A stretch of 10,338 bases of DNA from an uncultured Clostridium sp. (GTDB taxonomy: Bacteria > Bacillota > Clostridia > Clostridiales > Clostridiaceae). The stretch lies in NCBI GenBank assembly GCA_934755305.1, contig CAKVLD010000085.1, positions 1 through 10,338 on the forward strand, read 5' to 3'. Made by a program: the position numbers and the translations under genes. Positions 6,631 to 10,338 of the stretch are shown piece after piece; the stretch's first letter is position 1, and the number at the start of each line of letters is the position of its first letter. The notes under the pieces were generated by a model. That model had not been told where the DNA came from. It did not search any database and saw nothing but the letters and a program-made list of their open reading frames with translations.

Positions 6631-7796
6631 TATTAGAGGACATGATAAAAGACAATGTTAAGAACATGCCACCATCAGGTATAAGAAAGTTCTTTGATAT
6701 AGTAAATGAAATGGATGATGTTATTTCTTTAGGAGTAGGTGAACCGGATTTTGTTACACCATGGAATGTAACTGAAGCAGGTATATATTCTTTAGAAAAA
6801 GGTCACACTCATTATTCGTCAAATGCAGGTTTTATAGAATTAAGAAAAGAAATAGCAAGATATTTAAATAGAAGATTCAATCTAAATTATAATCCAGATA
6901 ATGAGATTTTGGTGACTGTAGGTGGAAGCGAAGGAATAGATATAGCTCTAAGAGCTCTTGTTGGACCTGAAGATGAAGTTATAATTCCTGAACCAAGTTT
7001 TGTTGCATATAAAGGGTGTACAAGATTTACAGGAGCTACACCTAAAATAATTAACTTAAAAGCAGAAAATGAATTTAAACTTACAGCAGAAGAATTAGAA
7101 GAAGCTATAACTGAAAAAACTAAGGTAGTTATAATTCCGTATCCTAATAATCCTACTGGTGCAATTATGACTAAGGAAGACCTTAAACCTATAGTAGAAG
7201 TATTAAAAAAGAAGAATGTAATTGTTATTTCAGATGAGATATATGCTGAATTATCTTATGATAAGCCACATGTATCTATAGCATCCTTTGAAGAGATAAA
7301 AGAAAAGACATTGGTTATAAATGGTTTTTCTAAATCGTATGCAATGACAGGATGGAGACTAGGTTATGTTTGTGGAAATTCTATATTAATAAATCAAATG
7401 AAAAAGATACATCAATATTCTATTATGTGTTCACCTACAACAGCACAATATGCAGCTATTGAAGCATTAAGAAATGGTGATGAAAGTGTAGCTAAAATGG
7501 TAAGGGAGTATAATAGAAGAAGAAGGGTTCTAGTAAATGGATTTAGAAAATTAGGCTTCGATTGTTTTGAACCTTTAGGGGCTTTTTATGTATTTCCATG
7601 TATAAAGTCTACAGGAATGACTTCTGAAGAATTTTGTGAAGATTTATTAAAAAAAGAAAGAGTTTTAACTGTTCCTGGAGATGCTTTTGGAGAATGTGGA
7701 GAAGGATTTATTAGAGCATGTTACGCTTCTTCAATGGAAAATATAGTAGAAGCACTTAAAAGAATTGAAAGATATGTAGAAAATAAAAAAAAATAA
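6627..7796 (+). CDS. PLP-dependent class I aminotransferase, T-box controlled; alanine-forming inferred
   Basis: The 389-residue enzyme belongs to the aspartate/aromatic aminotransferase (PatA/AraT-like) branch. Landmarks are the LGVGEPDF N-terminal motif, YPNNPTG (172-178), SDEIYAEL with D203 and Y206, the PLP lysine K236 in GFSKSYAMTGWRLGY, and R363 in GFIRACYASS near the end. Length is normal for the family. GGGAGG (6611-6616) precedes the ATG, which overlaps the regulator stop codon by 4 bp. The T-box leader ties expression to charging of one tRNA. With the GCA reading that tRNA is tRNA-Ala, so transamination of pyruvate to alanine is the best guess. The protein sequence alone would fit aspartate, aromatic or branched substrates as well. 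No terminator follows before the pbuX promoter. Confidence 0.92.
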   Translation: MILEDMIKDNVKNMPPSGIRKFFDIVNEMDDVISLGVGEPDFVTPWNVTEAGIYSLEKGHTHYSSNAGFIELRKEIARYLNRRFNLNYNPDNEILVTVGGSEGIDIALRALVGPEDEVIIPEPSFVAYKGCTRFTGATPKIINLKAENEFKLTAEELEEAITEKTKVVIIPYPNNPTGAIMTKEDLKPIVEVLKKKNVIVISDEIYAELSYDKPHVSIASFEEIKEKTLVINGFSKSYAMTGWRLGYVCGNSILINQMKKIHQYSIMCSPTTAQYAAIEALRNGDESVAKMVREYNRRRRVLVNGFRKLGFDCFEPLGAFYVFPCIKSTGMTSEEFCEDLLKKERVLTVPGDAFGECGEGFIRACYASSMENIVEALKRIERYVENKKK

Positions 7797-7807
7797 TCTG
7801 TTAACTA

Positions 7808-7835
7808 TTGAATATATGACAAAAGATGATATAAT
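7808..7835 (+). promoter_or_regulatory. Promoter of the riboswitch-pbuX-xpt operon
   Basis: TTGAAT (7808-7813) and a consensus TATAAT (7830-7835) are separated by 16 bp. A start near 7842 places the riboswitch P1 helix (7857) at the very 5' end of the RNA, as is usual for this class. Confidence 0.7.
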
Positions 7836-7852
7836 AATCAATAAATATATAT

Positions 7853-7926
7853 GAAACTCGTATATCATGGAAAATATGGTTCCAAAGTTTCTACCTGCTA
7901 ACCGTAAAATAGCAGACTACGAGGCA
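7853..7926 (+). promoter_or_regulatory. Purine riboswitch aptamer, guanine/xanthine type
   Basis: The three-way junction is clear. P1 is CTCGTA/TACGAG (7857-7862 with 7918-7923). P2 is TGGAA/TTCCA (7868-7872 with 7880-7884) with an AATATGG loop. The conserved junction AGTTTCTACC follows, and P3 is CTGCT/AGCAG (right arm 7911-7915) with a loop containing ACCGTAAA. The specificity base, just before the UA of P1's 3' strand, is C (7917). In this family C selects guanine, hypoxanthine or xanthine, and U selects adenine. The bases GAGGC (7921-7925) are complementary to GCCTC (7969-7973) of the terminator, giving a simple antiterminator. Ligand binding locks P1 and frees the terminator, so the operon is off when guanine is plentiful. 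Confidence 0.95.
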
Positions 7927-7965
7927 ATATGGTTTATTTAAGTTATACTTAATTAGAAGTAAATC

Positions 7966-7992
7966 AACGCCTCAATTTGAGGCGTTTTTTTT
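7966..7992 (+). terminator. Riboswitch-controlled terminator
   Basis: A GC-rich stem (7967-7973 with 7979-7985, extendable by an A-T pair) is followed by eight T (7985-7992). Its left arm competes with the 3' strand of riboswitch P1. Confidence 0.92.
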
Positions 7993-8091
7993 AACGTATA
8001 GGAAATTTTAAAACTTTTTTGAGAGCGAGCACTGATTATTACTAGCTTTCTGGTATGTAAGTTGTCAAATACGTTAAAAAATAATTATAGT

Positions 8092-8172
8092 GCCGCAAAA
8101 GAACCAAAAAGAAAAATAATTAAATGGCATTTTTATAATGAATTATTTTTCTTTTAGAACCTTTTGCATGGC
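8092..8172 (+). repeat. Long imperfect inverted repeat (hairpin) in the pbuX leader
   Basis: A perfect 15-bp upper stem (8107-8121 with 8141-8155) and a perfect 7-bp lower stem (8095-8101 with 8161-8167) are in register. They are separated by a symmetric 5x5 internal loop (AACCA against AGAAC). A GCC/GGC clamp (8092-8094, 8170-8172) closes the base with a 2-nt bulge. The terminal loop is 19 nt. The function is unknown. Confidence 0.6.
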
Positions 8173-8252
8173 TAAAAAAAGTGACTTCAGTTAAGATTAA
8201 ATATACTAAAAATGCTTTTATAAAATTAAGATGTAATTTAGTTAAGAAAAGC

Positions 8253-8271
8253 GTGGCGAAGCCACTTTTTT
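8253..8271 (+). terminator. Second terminator-like hairpin upstream of pbuX
   Basis: GTGGC (8253-8257), loop GAA, GCCAC (8261-8265), then six T (8266-8271). It lies 50 bp before the pbuX ATG. Because A-rich bases also precede it, it could work on either strand. Its effect on pbuX is unclear: it may end a small RNA from the leader or attenuate the operon. Confidence 0.6.
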
Positions 8272-8321
8272 ATAACTTAGATTAGACAACCTTAAAAATA
8301 ATAATTTACGGAGGGTTACAG

Positions 8322-9632
8322 ATGCAAAATAAAGACGGAATAATGGAGACAGATGGATTACTGTATAATATTGATGATAATCCAAATCTTTTAACACAGA
8401 TATTATTGGGATTACAAAATATATTTGCAGCTTTTGGAGGAATAATAGCTGTTCCCTTAGTAATATCTAGTGCATTAGGATTAGATGGAGCAACATCAAC
8501 AGCTGTAATTGGAGGAACAATTTTAGCTTCTGGTATAGCAACAGTTATTCAATCAAGAGGAATAGGAAAGGTAGGGGCTAGAGTTCCTTGTGTTATGGGA
8601 ACTGACTTTACATTTGTAGCACCATCTATTACTGTAGGTTCTATAGCAGGTCTTCCAGGGATAATTGGAGCAACTATTTTAGGGTCATTAGTAGAAATAA
8701 TAGCAAGCTTTTTTATAAAACCTTTATTAAAGTTCTTTCCACCATTAATTACGGGAACAGTAGTATGTCTAATTGGTTTAACATTGATACCAGTATCTAT
8801 AGATTGGGCAGCAGGTGGTTCTGGAAGTGCAAATTATGGAGATGTTAAAAATATATGTGTTGCATTATTTGTACTTATTATAACTTTATTAATAAATAGA
8901 TATGGAAAAGGAATAGTAAGTGCAGCTTCGGTACTTATAGGGATGTTTATTGGATATATTATATGTATTCCTTTAGGAATGGTTGATTTTACTTTAGTAA
9001 AAGAAGCAGCTTGGTTTGAATTTCCTAGAATATTTGAATATGGAATAGATTTTAATTTTAAATATATACTAGCTTTTATACCAGCATATATAGTTACTAC
9101 GATAGAAACAGTTGGTTGTTTAAGTACAATATGTGAAGTATCTAATGTTAAGAAAGATGATAAGATAATAGGAAGAGGTGTTTTAGCAGATGGTTTAGGT
9201 AGTGCTCTTGCAGGGGCTTTAGGATCATTTCCAAATACAACATTTAGTCAAAATGTTGCCTTAATACCTTTAACAAGAAATGCCAGTAAATGTATTGCAA
9301 CAATGGCTGGAATAATATTAATAGTTTTGGGGTTTTTTCCGAAATTTTCAGCTTTAATCAATATAATGCCATCACCAGTATTAGGTGGAGTTGGAATAGT
9401 TATGTTTGGAACTATAGCAGCAGCAGGAATTAAAACTTTAAGTAGAATAGAAATAAATAATAGAAATTTATTAATAATTGCAACATCAATTGGATTAGGT
9501 CTTGGAGTAACATTCCGTCCAGAATTTTTATCAAGTTTACCTGAAGCTTTACAATTAGTGTTCTCTTCAGGAATCTCTACAGGAACAATAGTAGCGCTTA
9601 TATTGAACAAATTATTAAAAGAGGAGGCTTAA
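8322..9632 (+). CDS. pbuX: Xanthine permease, NCS2 family
   Basis: The 436-residue integral membrane protein is hydrophobic from about residue 20 to the end, with room for 12-14 transmembrane segments. It matches the nucleobase-ascorbate/cation symporter-2 family. E262 lies in the transport motif TIETVG. The purine-branch signature GSFPNTTFSQNVALI (N305, Q310, N311) marks it as a xanthine/uric-acid type rather than a uracil permease. It would import xanthine with protons or sodium. GGAGGG (8310-8315) sits 6 bp before the ATG. The guanine riboswitch upstream and xpt 3 bp downstream support the assignment strongly: this is the classic salvage pair, with order reversed relative to Bacillus subtilis xpt-pbuX. 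Exact substrate preference among xanthine, guanine and uric acid is not proven by sequence. Confidence 0.94.
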   Translation: MQNKDGIMETDGLLYNIDDNPNLLTQILLGLQNIFAAFGGIIAVPLVISSALGLDGATSTAVIGGTILASGIATVIQSRGIGKVGARVPCVMGTDFTFVAPSITVGSIAGLPGIIGATILGSLVEIIASFFIKPLLKFFPPLITGTVVCLIGLTLIPVSIDWAAGGSGSANYGDVKNICVALFVLIITLLINRYGKGIVSAASVLIGMFIGYIICIPLGMVDFTLVKEAAWFEFPRIFEYGIDFNFKYILAFIPAYIVTTIETVGCLSTICEVSNVKKDDKIIGRGVLADGLGSALAGALGSFPNTTFSQNVALIPLTRNASKCIATMAGIILIVLGFFPKFSALINIMPSPVLGGVGIVMFGTIAAAGIKTLSRIEINNRNLLIIATSIGLGLGVTFRPEFLSSLPEALQLVFSSGISTGTIVALILNKLLKEEA

Positions 9633-9635
9633 ATA

Positions 9636-10205
9636 ATGAAGGAACTAAAGGAAAAGATATTAGCAGAAGGTAGAGCATTAAGTAGTACTGTATTAAAGGT
9701 AGATTCTTTTTTGAATCATGCAGTAGATGTAAATTTAATGTATAAGATAGGAACAGAATTTAAAGAATATTTTAAAGAACATAAAATAACAAAAATATTT
9801 ACTATAGAAAGTTCTGGAATAGCACCAACAGCTATGACAGCATTACAAATGGAACTTCCTATGGTAACTTTAAAAAAACAAACTTCTAAAATATTAAAAA
9901 ATGATATTTTCCAAACTACAGTTCATTCATTTACGAAGGGAACAGATTATGAATTAACTTTGTCTAAGAATTATATAAATGAAGAAGATAGAGTATTAAT
10001 AATAGATGACTTTTTAGCTAATGGGGAAGCAGCATTAGGAGCAGCCAGACTTGTAGAAGAAGCTGGTGCAAAGGTAGCTGGAATTGGGATAGTAATAGAA
10101 AAATCATTTCAACCAGGTAGAAAGATTCTAGATGATAAGGGATATGATGTATATTCATTAGCTAGAGTTAAAAGATTAGAAGAAGGAATTATTGAATTTT
10201 TATAA
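9636..10205 (+). CDS. xpt: Xanthine phosphoribosyltransferase
   Basis: The 189-residue cytoplasmic enzyme closely follows B. subtilis Xpt (194 residues) as I remember it. It shares the N-terminal LKVDSFLNH, the TIESSGIAPTAMT loop and the PRPP-binding motif VLIIDDFLANGEA (D124-D125), followed by GIGIVIEKSFQPGR. It converts xanthine and PRPP to XMP, feeding imported xanthine into GMP synthesis. The ATG at 9636 is three bases after the pbuX stop, and its ribosome binding site GAGGAGG (9621-9627) lies inside the last pbuX codons, so translation is coupled. Expression follows the guanine riboswitch upstream of pbuX. A strong terminator follows. Confidence 0.96.
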   Translation: MKELKEKILAEGRALSSTVLKVDSFLNHAVDVNLMYKIGTEFKEYFKEHKITKIFTIESSGIAPTAMTALQMELPMVTLKKQTSKILKNDIFQTTVHSFTKGTDYELTLSKNYINEEDRVLIIDDFLANGEAALGAARLVEEAGAKVAGIGIVIEKSFQPGRKILDDKGYDVYSLARVKRLEEGIIEFL

Positions 10206-10221
10206 TTAATAAAGATAATCG

Positions 10222-10269
10222 TCCCTATACTGAATTATTTACTAACATTCAGTATAGGGATTTTATTTT
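10222..10269 (+). terminator. Intrinsic terminator of pbuX-xpt
   Basis: A 13-bp perfect stem (10222-10234 with 10248-10260), extendable by one A-T pair, is followed by TTTTATTTT (10261-10269). Confidence 0.9.
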
Positions 10270-10338
10270 AACGTAAAGACCAGTTATACAAAAAAATTAA
10301 AATTTTTTAAAAGTATTTTTTTAAAAAAGGGTATACTT

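Larger units (their letters stand above)
7993..8321 (+). other. Long structured leader between riboswitch terminator and pbuX, no gene recognised
   Basis: This stretch holds no convincing reading frame. It contains three nested or serial inverted repeats: 13 bp at 7987-7999 with 8069-8081, an 80-nt imperfect hairpin at 8092-8172, and a 9-bp repeat at 8175-8183 with 8263-8271. It ends in a second terminator-like hairpin (8253-8271). I see no strong promoter after that hairpin. If pbuX is expressed from the riboswitch promoter, RNA polymerase must read all of this. It could be a non-coding RNA, a small intergenic repeat element or an added control layer. None of these can be settled here. Confidence 0.5.

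Noticed and set aside
8063..8068. TTGACA on the - strand as part of a divergent promoter
   Set aside because: No acceptable -10 at 16-18 bp. The nearest TAATAA-like hexamer is 21 bp away.
8132..8144. AATTCATTATAAA on the - strand, identical to 13 bases of the 561-609 array
   Set aside because: It is a single copy with no 11-bp partners, in AT-rich DNA. Chance is the simpler explanation.
8122..8194. Tiny open frames inside the pbuX leader hairpin (18 codons from 8138 on +, and a similar one on -)
   Set aside because: Neither has a ribosome binding site, and their likeness to each other follows from the inverted repeat. A small hydrophobic toxin was considered but is not supported.
9248..9610. 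120-codon open frame on the - strand inside pbuX
   Set aside because: This is antisense to a well-supported membrane protein gene. The composition is a by-product of codon use.

Overview
The window looks like chromosome from a low-GC Clostridium-type Firmicute. Base composition is strongly AT-rich, ribosome binding sites are strong (GGAGG type), promoters are sigma-A-like, and control is largely by RNA leaders (a T-box and a purine riboswitch). The species cannot be fixed from the sequence alone. There is no transposase, integrase, phage gene or CRISPR array. Most of the window is ordinary core or metabolic chromosome.

Layout, left to right. (1) The 3' part of a 5S rRNA and its terminator mark the end of an rRNA operon (1-108). 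(2) A short monocistronic ArsC/Spx-family gene follows (189-542). (3) A two-component system comes next: an OmpR/PhoB-type response regulator (740-1417) overlapping its sensor kinase (1392-2804). Upstream lies an 11-bp-phased array of TTCAT repeats (561-609) and a perfect 38-bp palindrome (658-695). (4) A family 1 glycoside hydrolase, probably a 6-phospho-beta-glucosidase, stands alone between its own promoter and terminator (2993-4390). (5) A class I aminotransferase (4617-5816) has its own promoter. (6) A T-box leader (about 5864-6121) controls an Lrp/AsnC-family regulator (6145-6630) that overlaps a second class I aminotransferase by 4 bp (6627-7796). The specifier reads most naturally as GCA (alanine), which suggests this operon makes alanine. 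(7) A guanine-type purine riboswitch (about 7853-7926) with its terminator precedes pbuX (8322-9632, xanthine permease) and xpt (9636-10205, xanthine phosphoribosyltransferase), a classic purine-salvage pair. About 330 nt of unexplained, highly structured leader lies between the riboswitch terminator and pbuX.

All genes run on the + strand as short transcription units, most with a visible promoter and terminator. Two metabolic units sense their end product through RNA: uncharged tRNA for the Lrp-aminotransferase operon, and guanine/xanthine for pbuX-xpt. I see no wholly new system. The best leads are the phased repeats in front of the response regulator, the T-box specifier that suggests a substrate for the aminotransferase, and the structured pbuX leader.
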